Origin: UBA8389 sp942493385
GTDB lineage: Bacteria > Bacteroidota > Bacteroidia > Bacteroidales > UBA1402
DNA: 64,000 nucleotides
Assembly (NCBI GenBank): GCA_942493385.1
Contig: OW818699.1
Span: 1,488,001 to 1,552,000 of the forward strand
Direction of reading: 5' to 3'
In this document: piece after piece, positions 1-9,444 of the stretch
How the letters are laid out: each line of letters opens with the position of its first letter
How positions within the stretch are numbered: position 1 is the stretch's first letter
Made by a program: the position numbers and the translations under genes
The notes under the pieces: generated by a model
What the model saw: the letters and a program-made list of their open reading frames with translations, nothing else
Databases searched by the model: none
Told to the model about the DNA's origin: nothing

Positions 1-2202
1 ACCAACTGGCGCTACCGTGTTTGAAGTTCCATCAATACCTGGATTAACGATCAAGGATGTGAGGTTAACCGGTGGAATGTAAAGCAGACGGAAATTGTCA
101 GCCTTGAACCACGTCTGTGATTGTGCACCGATGGTCAGTTTGCCGTCAGCTACTGTAACAACTGCAAGCGTATCGGTTTTACCAAGTCCCTTGTTGTTGG
201 GAAGGATATTTTTAGATACACCGTTGGCGAACAATTTGATGACGTTCAAAGAATCGGTTGCTACCGTGCCAATCAATTTGTAGGTGCCTTTGGGCAAACC
301 TGTAATTTCTTGTTTGACAACAAAAGGAAGTGTTGTGCCGCCCCAAATATTGAATACATACGCTCCGTCTGCACCTATCATGGTGTAGGTGGCATTTGAA
401 TTCAATTTGGCACCAACATCGCTTGCGCCTGTGCTGATGGTCCAACCGTTCAGATTGCCCAGTTCGAAGCTATTGTTTGCAATTGCAAAGGTGTAGTCGG
501 CAGGGGAATTAGCAGATGCAGGTTTGGTATATTGATATGCCAACATAGCGTTGTTCAGCGTCTTGATTCCGGCAAGAATTTCCGGTCTCATGGCTGTAGC
601 TGAACCAACCAAAGTATTGGCTGCGGTGATGGCTGCCCTTAAGGTTACCAATCCTGCATAGGTGGTGTCCAATGCGCCTGCTGAAACGATCAACGCTTTC
701 AGGTTAGCATATGGAGCTACCGCATTGTTGGCGGAGTCTCTTGCTGTTACCAATTGGCTGGTTACGGCAAGTACCGATGGTACGGTGCTGGCTGTATCTG
801 ATTTGGCCAATGCAGCTGTAATCAATGCATCGACACCATTGGGTATGGTAGTCAGGTCGAGTGTACGAATCGAAGATGCAACTGAAGCCATGTATTTTTG
901 GTAATCAGCTACTTTTTCACCGAAATAGGTCAAGGTGAAATCGTCCGCACTAAACCACCAACCAGTCCAGCCTGGAGTTGTTTTAACACCAATGGTGACT
1001 GAATTTCCAACGTTAACAACAGAATCCACTTTAATCAGGTTCCATCCTTTAAAGTTAGGACCAAGCGTTCCGCCAACATCGTTGTTCACAGTCACAGAAG
1101 TTTGTCTGTCATTACCGGTAACGTATACACCTGTACCTGTAGCACGCGCGGCAGCTGAAACCCGATAGGTTCCTTTGGGAAGGCCTGTAACTGTTTGAGT
1201 GGCTACATACTGAAGGAAACCCTGAGTGCCATGCCATGAGTCTAAATACGAATTGGTGACACCGGAATAGTGTTGATTGTTATTGGTAAAACTTCCGGTA
1301 TTTTTGGTTACTGTCCATCCGTTTGGTTGAACATTTCCTCCATCAATTCCAGGGTTTACGATAGCAAACGTGAAGTTCAGAGAATCGCCCGGTGCAACTG
1401 TTTGAGTTAGTCTATAGGCACGAACGGCAGCCGCAAGGTTGTTGACGATGGTTGTGATACTGGCAGGACCTGTCAAGGTTAACTTTCCAGCCTCAGCAGC
1501 TGCAATTGCTGCATTTAGAGCACCTACACCAGGATAGTTGGATGCCACATAGGTTTGGGCATTGGCTATGGCAGCGGTGATGGCTGATACATCCAGACCG
1601 ATGCTGTCCAGTTTGATCAATGCAAATTCATCAAATCCATACGTGGTACTCAACCAACGGAAATGAATCTGAGCGAAGTTGTATTTACCAGTGAAAGCAG
1701 TTTGGTTCAAAGCCCAAACGTTTTTGCCACCGACAGTTGAACCGTCCTTGAGAATCAGGGTTTCGGTTCCAGCAGTGTTCGTTTGAGAAACCTTCAGGAA
1801 GGGTTCCAACGTATTAACCTTGGACGTGTCTTGGTATTTGCAATAGTAACTGAGCAAATATCCTTTTCCAAGTTGCAAAGGCCACAAAGTCCGGAGGGAT
1901 GCTACATTATTGCTGCCTCCGTTGACTTTACTGATGAGGTACTTGCTGTTGTTTACACCACCTGAATCTTTAATGGCAAAATTAGCAGGCAACAGGGTAT
2001 CACCGATACCCGATCTCCAATCACCTGTCATACCTGCTTCAAAGCCAGGATTGGTGATGAGATTGGTTGCTGCTGCAGGTACTTTGAAGACAACACCATC
2101 CATTGTGATGGTGTCACCGACATTGATGACCGCATTTACCGAAAAAGAAACAGTACAAAGCAATGCCACAAGGGCAAAGAAATAAAGTTTGAATTGTTTC
2201 AT
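1..2202 (-). CDS. Large secreted multi-module protein, partial (C-terminus beyond window)
   Basis: An open frame of 734 codons runs from an ATG at 2202 to the window edge, so the 3' end is missing. Residues 1-24 form a signal peptide ending VNA. After it come several beta-sandwich-like modules opening with motifs of the type NPGFE (about residue 50), NPGIDGG (about 284), NSFELGNLNGW (about 580) and NPGIDG (about 722). These resemble carbohydrate-binding-type modules. Alanine-rich helical linkers at about 195-265 and 437-535 separate them and look like FIVAR or other small helical-bundle repeats. No catalytic domain is visible in the part seen. The neighbours on the same strand are a GH128-like enzyme and an HExxH protein, so a surface or secreted glycan-binding role is plausible. 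The missing C-terminus could carry a catalytic module or a T9SS tail. Confidence 0.75.
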   Translation of the reverse strand, partial: MKQFKLYFFALVALLCTVSFSVNAVINVGDTITMDGVVFKVPAAATNLITNPGFEAGMTGDWRSGIGDTLLPANFAIKDSGGVNNSKYLISKVNGGSNNVASLRTLWPLQLGKGYLLSYYCKYQDTSKVNTLEPFLKVSQTNTAGTETLILKDGSTVGGKNVWALNQTAFTGKYNFAQIHFRWLSTTYGFDEFALIKLDSIGLDVSAITAAIANAQTYVASNYPGVGALNAAIAAAEAGKLTLTGPASITTIVNNLAAAVRAYRLTQTVAPGDSLNFTFAIVNPGIDGGNVQPNGWTVTKNTGSFTNNNQHYSGVTNSYLDSWHGTQGFLQYVATQTVTGLPKGTYRVSAAARATGTGVYVTGNDRQTSVTVNNDVGGTLGPNFKGWNLIKVDSVVNVGNSVTIGVKTTPGWTGWWFSADDFTLTYFGEKVADYQKYMASVASSIRTLDLTTIPNGVDALITAALAKSDTASTVPSVLAVTSQLVTARDSANNAVAPYANLKALIVSAGALDTTYAGLVTLRAAITAANTLVGSATAMRPEILAGIKTLNNAMLAYQYTKPASANSPADYTFAIANNSFELGNLNGWTISTGASDVGAKLNSNATYTMIGADGAYVFNIWGGTTLPFVVKQEITGLPKGTYKLIGTVATDSLNVIKLFANGVSKNILPNNKGLGKTDTLAVVTVADGKLTIGAQSQTWFKADNFRLLYIPPVNLTSLIVNPGIDGTSNTVAPVG

Positions 2203-2434
2203 AAGTATTGGTTTAGTTTATTAGTTAAAAGGTCAGGAGTGGCTCTGAGACCACGGTACTTAAGATTTCAGGTAGGGAAATCTTCATTCAAGGTAGGTTG
2301 TGTTTTTTCTAATTTTTCTGTTTTTCTGTATTCTTTTTAAGAGCGTTTTACATATAGCTGAAAAGTTCAGTTCACTTTTTTTAAAAATATTGGGGTTACA
2401 ATATTACAAAATTTTGTGAAAGATTGTTCTTTTT

Positions 2435-3757
2435 TTACCATCTGCAATCTGTTTTCATCGCATTTAACAATTTTGCATGATTTATATAGACATTGGCAGA
2501 GGTGGCTTCGGAACGTTGATTTAATCCATACGGCCAGAAATGCCACAGATTGGCGTTGTTATCACAATAAAGTGTTTCTCCCGTGAGCGATTTGAGCAGG
2601 GCAACAGCCGTGGGGCCGGTCCATAATCCATTGACACAGAAATTCTTCCAAGAGGTAGAAGTGCCTGACCCCAACCAGTGTGCAATTTCATGCATCACAG
2701 TGCTGACATGCATGTACCAAGTGTTGGAGCCGAACCCGATAGAGCTTCTGTAACCCCCCTGTGCAGTGGGAATACCGGAGTTGTAATAAACCCAGACGTT
2801 GCCAGAGAAGGTTGCATACCGGTTGAAGTAGAACATGGCGCTATCCAGTGCTACTTTGATGAGGTTGTAATTGGCACTGCCTACAGGGAACGTACCCGTG
2901 TCGATGGTATAAGTCAGATTTCCCATGGTCGGTTTGACCGACATCACCGCTCCATACGTCGTACCGATGGCATTGGTGGCATACGCGCGTACATAATAGG
3001 TGACATTTGATACAGGGAAAGTAATGTCCATGGTGTAGGAGCCCAACAGGACGTTCGAGTGAACCACGACACTATCACTTAACGTAGGGTTGTTGGATGT
3101 AGACCAACAAAAGCCTCGAGCTGTGTATTTGTTGTAACCTCCAGAATTTGAAACAGTACCGTTACATGTAACTACTTTTCCGCCCGCATTGGTCAGTGAA
3201 ATCGTTTCGACGACTGGTAAGGTGTATTCTGTCGTCGTAAAACTAAACGTTTCACCATAGGAGGTTCCATAGGAATTCGTTGCATACGCCCTTACATAAT
3301 AGGTTGTGTTACCTATCAGTGAAGATAAATACATATATTGAGGTGAGGACGTCAACGGGCTTTGATATTTGCTGTCCGCAATGGTCGGATTGGATGATGT
3401 GCTCCAGCAGATGCCTCTGGCTGTTACTGAAGAGGCACCGGCTGAAACAAGTATGAAGCCTGACCTTGCTGAGTTTTGTACGATCTTGTCAACAGCAATA
3501 GTCTGCAAAATTGGGAGGTAAGATATCGTATCACTAAATGTCAGACTGTCGATTTTCGATAAGGGGAATCCAGTTACCGACTGATTAAGCAAACGAATGT
3601 TCAGCATGGTATCGCTTTCACCAATATACACACTATCAATGGCAGAAATCGCCATTTTCTGTACCGGGTTGTTTTGAAGGTGTATGTTCAGCCTGTTTTG
3701 TGCGAACAGGGTTGAGATTCCGATGATACCAAAGAGTACCAGTATGAATTTTTTCAT
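2435..3757 (-). CDS. Secreted protein with two fibronectin-like repeats and an HExxH metallopeptidase-like domain
   Basis: This 440-residue protein has a signal peptide (residues 1-19). A linker region is followed by two similar modules of about 95 residues each, at about 85-180 and 181-275. Both contain ARGICWS/ARGFCWS and TYYVRAYATN motifs, typical of Bacteroidetes fibronectin-III-like repeats. The C-terminal part contains HEIAH (His356, Glu357, His360), a zinc-peptidase-type motif, and then a tail with HFWPYGLN. I know that tail type from secreted glycan-associated proteins of unclear activity. No third metal ligand is obvious, so proteolysis is not assured. No T9SS sorting domain is seen. 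The gene starts 19 bases after the GH128-like gene ends, which suggests one transcript. Confidence 0.7.
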   Translation of the reverse strand: MKKFILVLFGIIGISTLFAQNRLNIHLQNNPVQKMAISAIDSVYIGESDTMLNIRLLNQSVTGFPLSKIDSLTFSDTISYLPILQTIAVDKIVQNSARSGFILVSAGASSVTARGICWSTSSNPTIADSKYQSPLTSSPQYMYLSSLIGNTTYYVRAYATNSYGTSYGETFSFTTTEYTLPVVETISLTNAGGKVVTCNGTVSNSGGYNKYTARGFCWSTSNNPTLSDSVVVHSNVLLGSYTMDITFPVSNVTYYVRAYATNAIGTTYGAVMSVKPTMGNLTYTIDTGTFPVGSANYNLIKVALDSAMFYFNRYATFSGNVWVYYNSGIPTAQGGYRSSIGFGSNTWYMHVSTVMHEIAHWLGSGTSTSWKNFCVNGLWTGPTAVALLKSLTGETLYCDNNANLWHFWPYGLNQRSEATSANVYINHAKLLNAMKTDCRW

Positions 3758-3776
3758 GGTCTTGTACTGTTCTAAC

Positions 3777-6509
3777 CTATTGTTTGATGAATTTGACCGA
3801 TCCGAACGAAGGTGAACGCAATAGGTAGCAACCTGGAGTTAGGTCTCGAACATTCAGTTGATTGCCGAAAACGCGAATGTTACTGACCAGTTTGCCAAGC
3901 ACATTGTAAATGGAGACTTCCATGCCATCCGGAAAGGATTTTCCAAAATTAATACGATCGGATGTTGGGTTTGGATAAATGCGTAGCAAATCGGATTGAT
4001 TGTCTTTAAGACCGTCAGGGATATTTGAATCAAGGTCGATGGCCAGGAAACCACCGGTTTCCGATTTTATGAGTGGTTGACTGGTCGATTTTTCGGTTTG
4101 TTTGATGACATTAGCATATTTGGGACCCACATAAATGGTGCGAAGCACAGCCGTAAAGTCATCATTGCAGGTTTGCATTTGGCTCAGAAACAAAGGATTG
4201 GTTAAACTGTCTCCGTATTGGACGGATGAAACAATGTAACCTAGGGCATTCGTAGCGGTGAAACCAACACGGGCCGCATGATTTTCGATAATGCCACTAC
4301 CAGGGGTTATAGCCAGATAAGAAACCGTTTCGGCTGAGATGACAGACGTGTTGGTGGCTTCCTTCATGATGCGAGCTTCAAAACCCGTTTTTGTCACATT
4401 GCGTACCCGAACGGTCGTAGGAAAAGTGGTGGGGGAAAGCAATTGCGTAGCCAATACGACCGGAATCGTATCAAAAGCGGTGGGGAAGGTGACGGGAGCC
4501 CAGGTTGAACCGATGGTTCCCTTTCCGGCATACGCCTTCAGACCTCCAAAATCGTAGCTTCCAGAGTTGCAGGCTAAATAATGAACGGTTTCTTCCAAGG
4601 CAAGGGAAGTGGCATTTTGATACAACCAAGGAATTGCCTGAATGTTGAAACTGGCACTGAAGTTGATCAGTTTGGCTCTTGTAGTCAATAGGGTGCCACT
4701 ATTTTTATTGCTGGCCCCACCAATGATGATGGTGGGTACGGTGGTGAACGGTTGGTTCAGCAAAACTGGATTCCATCCGATGTTGCTGATTTTAGCCACA
4801 CCGACTTGAACCCCATTTCCACGGGTGACATCCACACCGACTTCATTGGTATACGCCGATAAGGTTCCATTGGGAAGTTTGGTGCGCAACCGATAGCGTG
4901 TGCTGCCTGAAACAGTTAAGTCTATGGTGTCCGAAATGTACTTTTGAGTTGCGATGTTCGAATCCAAATATGGAGTCCATTCGCCATTCGCCGTTTTCTT
5001 TTCCATGTTGAAACCACGGTAGAATTCGCCGTTCGGATCGCTGATGACGATGCTGGCCACTTTTCCGCTGGTAGCAATGGAAATGGTGGTTTTACTCATG
5101 GTGAACGTTGGAATCACTTCATTGATGCTTCTGTAGGCAAACGTCGGGCTGTTGGTCTTGTAGTACTTGCCGGCAGGTGTCAGGGTGTCAGCCAAAATCA
5201 TGGCCCGACAATCCTGTACCCAATTGTAGATGGAATATCGTTCAATGAAATGAGCGGTGTCAAGCACCGTCAGGATGCCCTTCAAGTCTGCAAGTTGTTT
5301 GGCTGCATTGGCTGCAGACAAAGATTTGTCGGAGGTAGGCCACCATTCAGTCGTCCAATTGGCTCCATTGTTCCATTCGGTGATCCACAGTGGGCGACCG
5401 GTTCTTTCATGGATGTATTTCAAGTCGTTATACCAACTTGAAGGCGATTTTCCACCCCAATAGGCGTGATAAGCAACAAAATCCACCCGATAATTTTTGG
5501 CTTTGCAACTGTCCATGAACGCATAAATCCAAGAATTGTTGGTAACAGCGGGACTACCGATACGCAAGCCTGTGCGCATCATATCAGGCCATTGGGCAAG
5601 GGCTTGTACTACAGTTAGGTTCGATTGTTCGGTATGATCGGGCTCATTGAAACCAAGCACATGTGAGACATATTGCTTGCCGGAAATCTCACTGAAGCTT
5701 GGCCATCCACCATTTTGACGGATGGGCACATATTCCACACCGGCAGATGAGTTTTGGTCGGCACTCCAGGAATACGACCAAGTTCCGTTCACCTTTTCAG
5801 CGTCGTTGATGCAACCTGCTCCGGTACCGCACCAACCCTTTTTGCTTGTATACTCCCAATTGAACACACGGATGAATGAAATGAGCTGGTCCAGTTCGAA
5901 GGGTAATGTATTGACTGTCAAATCGGCGTTATCAGCTATGAAAACACGGCTGTAACCGGTTCCGTCACCTGCAGAAGCCAATGTGGCCATATACCCTTTT
6001 TTTAACCGAAAGGATCGGATCTTGTTGTCGATGCCGGTTCCAAGACCAGTGCCTGAATATTTGGTGAAAAGGTTGTATTTGGCAGAATCACCGGTGCAAT
6101 TCAAATCCGTAAAGACGGTCAGTGGTTTGTAAGAAGATGACTGGGCCATGATGACTGTGCCCTGTTTGTAGATGGCCACCCGGATGTTTGTCTTGTTCAC
6201 TGCAGCTGCCGTGTTCACAAAAAGATTGGGTACGATGGTTGAAAGTGCTGCTGCAGGCCGAATATTGTCAATGTAAAGCCAGGCATTTTCTCCATCAAGG
6301 CGAATGATGCTGTTGTTCAGGATCGATGAGGTTGCTGTAAGATGCAATTCGGCAGTCCCACTCAAAAGAACTTCTTTGTCCGTATAGGAAGCAGCCGTTA
6401 CGATACCATTGGAAATGGCTACCGTTGTTCTGGCATTTTGTGTAAAAGCAGTAAGTGTAAACAGGTTTAGAGCCAGAAAAAATGCTGTGCGTAGAGTTTT
6501 TATATCCAT
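3777..6509 (-). CDS. T9SS-exported GH128-like (Asl1-like) beta-1,3-glucanase
   Basis: The protein has 910 residues. It has a signal peptide (1-24), then about 190 residues of beta-rich sequence. A glycosyl-hydrolase catalytic core of the Asl1/GH128 type spans about 200-460. The signature GFNEPD puts the likely acid/base at Glu289, and LWITEW puts the likely nucleophile at Glu378. The middle holds beta-sandwich modules. The last 75 residues contain YPNPTSD and PGCYLL, the mark of a type A T9SS C-terminal sorting domain, so the enzyme is probably exported to the cell surface or medium. GH128 members known to me cut beta-1,3-glucans; this substrate is inferred from the family. The gene is divergent from the SusC/D operon and sits upstream of the HExxH protein in the same direction. 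Confidence 0.8.
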   Translation of the reverse strand: MDIKTLRTAFFLALNLFTLTAFTQNARTTVAISNGIVTAASYTDKEVLLSGTAELHLTATSSILNNSIIRLDGENAWLYIDNIRPAAALSTIVPNLFVNTAAAVNKTNIRVAIYKQGTVIMAQSSSYKPLTVFTDLNCTGDSAKYNLFTKYSGTGLGTGIDNKIRSFRLKKGYMATLASAGDGTGYSRVFIADNADLTVNTLPFELDQLISFIRVFNWEYTSKKGWCGTGAGCINDAEKVNGTWSYSWSADQNSSAGVEYVPIRQNGGWPSFSEISGKQYVSHVLGFNEPDHTEQSNLTVVQALAQWPDMMRTGLRIGSPAVTNNSWIYAFMDSCKAKNYRVDFVAYHAYWGGKSPSSWYNDLKYIHERTGRPLWITEWNNGANWTTEWWPTSDKSLSAANAAKQLADLKGILTVLDTAHFIERYSIYNWVQDCRAMILADTLTPAGKYYKTNSPTFAYRSINEVIPTFTMSKTTISIATSGKVASIVISDPNGEFYRGFNMEKKTANGEWTPYLDSNIATQKYISDTIDLTVSGSTRYRLRTKLPNGTLSAYTNEVGVDVTRGNGVQVGVAKISNIGWNPVLLNQPFTTVPTIIIGGASNKNSGTLLTTRAKLINFSASFNIQAIPWLYQNATSLALEETVHYLACNSGSYDFGGLKAYAGKGTIGSTWAPVTFPTAFDTIPVVLATQLLSPTTFPTTVRVRNVTKTGFEARIMKEATNTSVISAETVSYLAITPGSGIIENHAARVGFTATNALGYIVSSVQYGDSLTNPLFLSQMQTCNDDFTAVLRTIYVGPKYANVIKQTEKSTSQPLIKSETGGFLAIDLDSNIPDGLKDNQSDLLRIYPNPTSDRINFGKSFPDGMEVSIYNVLGKLVSNIRVFGNQLNVRDLTPGCYLLRSPSFGSVKFIKQ

Positions 6510-6808
6510 TGTCTCGATTTAGGCGTATTCTATTTTACAAGGTACGAAGTAACTACTTTTCGGATAAAGAAAGGACTAAAAATCAGTCAAAATGGATTAA
6601 AATGGTTTCAATCTCCCAAAAGGCAATTCCGATTGTTAATCTGGCGACCTTTGGGTGCCATGACAATTTTTAAGTCGTATTTTGAATGATAATTAGACCT
6701 AAAGTTCCTTAAAAAACGTTTTCTTTGCACCGTACAACATATTATTTGTACCTGAGTTTCCGCTCATCCATGAAACAACGCATTACCCTCATAAATACCC
6801 CATCTGAA
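6510..6808. other. Divergent intergenic region between GH128 gene and FAS1/SusCD operon
   Basis: About 300 bases separate the two divergent genes if the FAS1 gene starts at 6809. The region must hold both promoters, but I find no convincing TTTG-N19-TAnnTTTG pair. A direct repeat AAAATGG occurs at 6589-6595 and 6599-6605, exactly 10 bp apart, one helical turn. That is the kind of spacing an AraC-family regulator could use. The hybrid regulator encoded at 26279 is the obvious candidate, but this is inference only. Confidence 0.3.
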
Positions 6809-9403
6809 ATGAGAAATTTCCCAACGAACGTGCAAGACCGGTTACTCCGAATCGTACTGGTGCTTGTTTTGGCGATTTCCACGCTAGTCTCCTGCAGTGA
6901 TCCCTACCTATATGACAACCAGGAACCCGAGTGGCTTGGATCAAGCATCTATGGTTATTTGCAAGACCAAAAGATTTATGAGACAACCCTTAGGCTGATT
7001 GATACGCTTGAATACACCGAAGATATGAAACTGACGGGTAGCAAAACATTATTCGTCGCAAACGACAGTGCCTATAAGGCGTTTTTTCAAAACAACAGTT
7101 GGGGAGTCACCAAATTTGAAGACCTGACCTTGGCTCAAATGAAGTTGCTCATGAATTTCTCCATCATCAACAATGCATATCTGTTGCAAACGATGGTGAA
7201 TTATTACGATGAGAATTCAAGTACGACCTATGAGAATTCTGCGATGCGTCGACCAACTGCCTTGGCATCACTTGATAGCATTGCATTGGAGTTTGAAGGC
7301 CAGATTCCACAAAATAAATATTGGGATCCTTATAAAACGCGCGGTATTCATATTATGAAGGATGCAACTCCCATGCCCACCGTTTTTTATACGCAAGACT
7401 TTCTAGATAAAAACAACATTACGGACGAAGATTTCTATTTGCTTTCAGGTGGACTGACCCGTAACAGAGGTGACGTTCACGTGTTCAATGACAAGGTTGT
7501 GACGCCCAATATCGTGTGTAAGAACGGGTACATCCATGTGTTGGATCACGTGCTAACGGCTCCTAAGAATATGGCTCAGTACCTCGAAAGCAACGACAGC
7601 ACCAAGATCTTTTCAAAACTGTTGGATCGTTTCTGTGCACCTTACTACGATGAGGCCATCACCAAAAATCACAATCAACTTCCTGGCCGAACCCCAATTG
7701 ACTCCATTTTTGTTAAACATTACTTAAGTGCAGGTACGGTTACCAGTAATGGTGCAGCTACGATAGGCGGTACAAACAAATTACCCAACAGTTCAATTAT
7801 TGAAACCAATTTACTCCCTTTTGATCCGGGATGGAACGGCTTTTTCTCTTCTTCCTTATATGCGGATATGGCAACCATGTTCGTTCCGACAGATAAGGCG
7901 ATGGATGAGTATTTCAACAGTGGTATCGGATCCATTCTTAAAGATCGCTTCCATACCTGGGAGGCCGTTCCGGACAATATCATCATCCCTTTCCTGAAAC
8001 GTCACATGCGTAATTCCTTTATTGAATCCGTTCCAAGCCGATTCTCAAAAATGGTGGATGGGGAGAACTTCAGGTTGGCGGTCGAACCAGAACACATCGA
8101 AGGTGCCTACTCGGCTGTCAATGGTGTCGTCTATCTGACGAATTTCGTCTATCCTCCTGTTGATTACATCTCCGTATACAGTCCAATCCTGCTTAGCCCG
8201 AATACGAACATTTATCGTTGGGCCATCAACAGGACAGAAACTGCGCAAGACGGAACCAAGTTTGCTTTTTACAAGCTGTACATCAATTCGCTGGTAAGCA
8301 AATACAGTGTGTTTGTTCCAACTGATGAGTACTTCTCCACTTACATCGACCCGATCGCTTATGGTCAGGATGCGCCGCAGGGTGGATTGAAATTCAAATA
8401 CAATGCGAAAACCGATAAGGTTTATGCCGTCATCTGCACCTTCAATAAGAATGTCATACCTATTGAATTCAGCGATTCCATCGGTGTAATCACCGACGAA
8501 CCATTCATTCAGGACCGTTTGTGGAAATTGCTTGACAGCCACATCGTCGTAGGTAAGGTGGAATCTGGCAAAAAGTATTATGTGACCAAAGGGAATGACC
8601 TCATTCAGGTGGAGGGGACCGGAACGAACATGACAGTGTCCGGTGGTTATGACATAGATGCGAATACTCCATCCAAGGTTAATTTTGTTTTCAAACAAGA
8701 AAACGGGAACACCTATTTTATTGACAAACCCATTCAGCCCGCACTCAGGTCGGTCTATAAGGTTTTGAGTGAAACAAATGGTTTCCGGAAATTCTATGAC
8801 GTATTGAACGGGGTTCCCGATACCTGTGTCTATAAGATATTTTCACCCCAAGGCGTTGATTTTAAAATCAATTTCTTCAATGCCTACCGATATACCATTT
8901 ATGTGCCTACCGATTCAGCCATGCAATCGGCAATCGATAACAAACTCATTTTGCCATGGGATTCCATTTATGCGATGCCAAAAAGTCCTGAGCAAGCACA
9001 GGCAATCAGTAATGTGATCCGTTTCCTCCGTTACCACTTCCAGGACGATGCGGTGTTTTTTGGTCAAAGTGTGGATGAACTTTATCAATCTGCGACTATT
9101 AAAAATGACAATAACCGGACGCATTTTCTGACGGGAAAAAACAGGTACTATAAAATAGGTGTCAAAGGTGATGCCAGTTCCTTGATTTTGACGACCGAAA
9201 CGAATAAATCGGCACGTGTTGTCAGAGATAACGGATTGTACAACATCATTGCAAAGGATTATATATTCTCCAAAGTTCCATCGTATTATAAAAATGTGGA
9301 CGGAACAGGCGCATCGACTGGCGCATCCTTTGTTTCCTCATCGATTACGACGTCGGCTTCTGCTGTGATTCACCAGATTGATAACGTCCTGACTTTCCAA
9401 TGA
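6809..9403 (+). CDS. Fasciclin (FAS1) repeat lipoprotein, four domains
   Basis: I start this gene at 6809, giving a normal lipoprotein signal with the lipobox cysteine in LVSCSD. In-frame ATGs at 6725 and 6770 would add up to 28 atypical residues. The 864-residue product holds about four FAS1-like domains. Their second boxes read TLFVANDSAY, TMFVPTDKAM, SVFVPTDEYF and TIYVPTDSAM. Their ends read IHVLDHVL, VYLTNFV and IHQIDNVL. FAS1 domains are extracellular adhesion modules; here the protein should sit on the cell surface as a lipid-anchored partner of the SusC/SusD system. It is the first gene of the operon, and its stop lies 41 bases before the preferred SusC start. Confidence 0.85.
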   Translation: MRNFPTNVQDRLLRIVLVLVLAISTLVSCSDPYLYDNQEPEWLGSSIYGYLQDQKIYETTLRLIDTLEYTEDMKLTGSKTLFVANDSAYKAFFQNNSWGVTKFEDLTLAQMKLLMNFSIINNAYLLQTMVNYYDENSSTTYENSAMRRPTALASLDSIALEFEGQIPQNKYWDPYKTRGIHIMKDATPMPTVFYTQDFLDKNNITDEDFYLLSGGLTRNRGDVHVFNDKVVTPNIVCKNGYIHVLDHVLTAPKNMAQYLESNDSTKIFSKLLDRFCAPYYDEAITKNHNQLPGRTPIDSIFVKHYLSAGTVTSNGAATIGGTNKLPNSSIIETNLLPFDPGWNGFFSSSLYADMATMFVPTDKAMDEYFNSGIGSILKDRFHTWEAVPDNIIIPFLKRHMRNSFIESVPSRFSKMVDGENFRLAVEPEHIEGAYSAVNGVVYLTNFVYPPVDYISVYSPILLSPNTNIYRWAINRTETAQDGTKFAFYKLYINSLVSKYSVFVPTDEYFSTYIDPIAYGQDAPQGGLKFKYNAKTDKVYAVICTFNKNVIPIEFSDSIGVITDEPFIQDRLWKLLDSHIVVGKVESGKKYYVTKGNDLIQVEGTGTNMTVSGGYDIDANTPSKVNFVFKQENGNTYFIDKPIQPALRSVYKVLSETNGFRKFYDVLNGVPDTCVYKIFSPQGVDFKINFFNAYRYTIYVPTDSAMQSAIDNKLILPWDSIYAMPKSPEQAQAISNVIRFLRYHFQDDAVFFGQSVDELYQSATIKNDNNRTHFLTGKNRYYKIGVKGDASSLILTTETNKSARVVRDNGLYNIIAKDYIFSKVPSYYKNVDGTGASTGASFVSSSITTSASAVIHQIDNVLTFQ

Positions 9404-9444
9404 CCATGAAAAGAGCATGTTATGATATTAAAACTGATTTTCGG

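Noticed and set aside
2399..2417. AT-rich palindromes (ACAAAATTTTGT at 2406-2417 and a CAATATTA stretch) in the 232-base gap between the HExxH gene and the partial gene
   Set aside because: All A/T arms in an A/T-rich region, about 200 bases from the next start; no promoter spacing fits and the stem is too weak for a terminator.
6681..6728. Possible promoter for the first FAS1 gene (TTTG at 6681 and TTTCTTTG at 6720)
   Set aside because: The two boxes are about 35 bases apart instead of 19-20, and the -7 box lacks the TA.
9400..9444. Earlier SusC start overlapping the FAS1 stop (ATGA)
   Set aside because: It would put 15 charged residues ahead of a standard signal peptide; kept only as an alternative.
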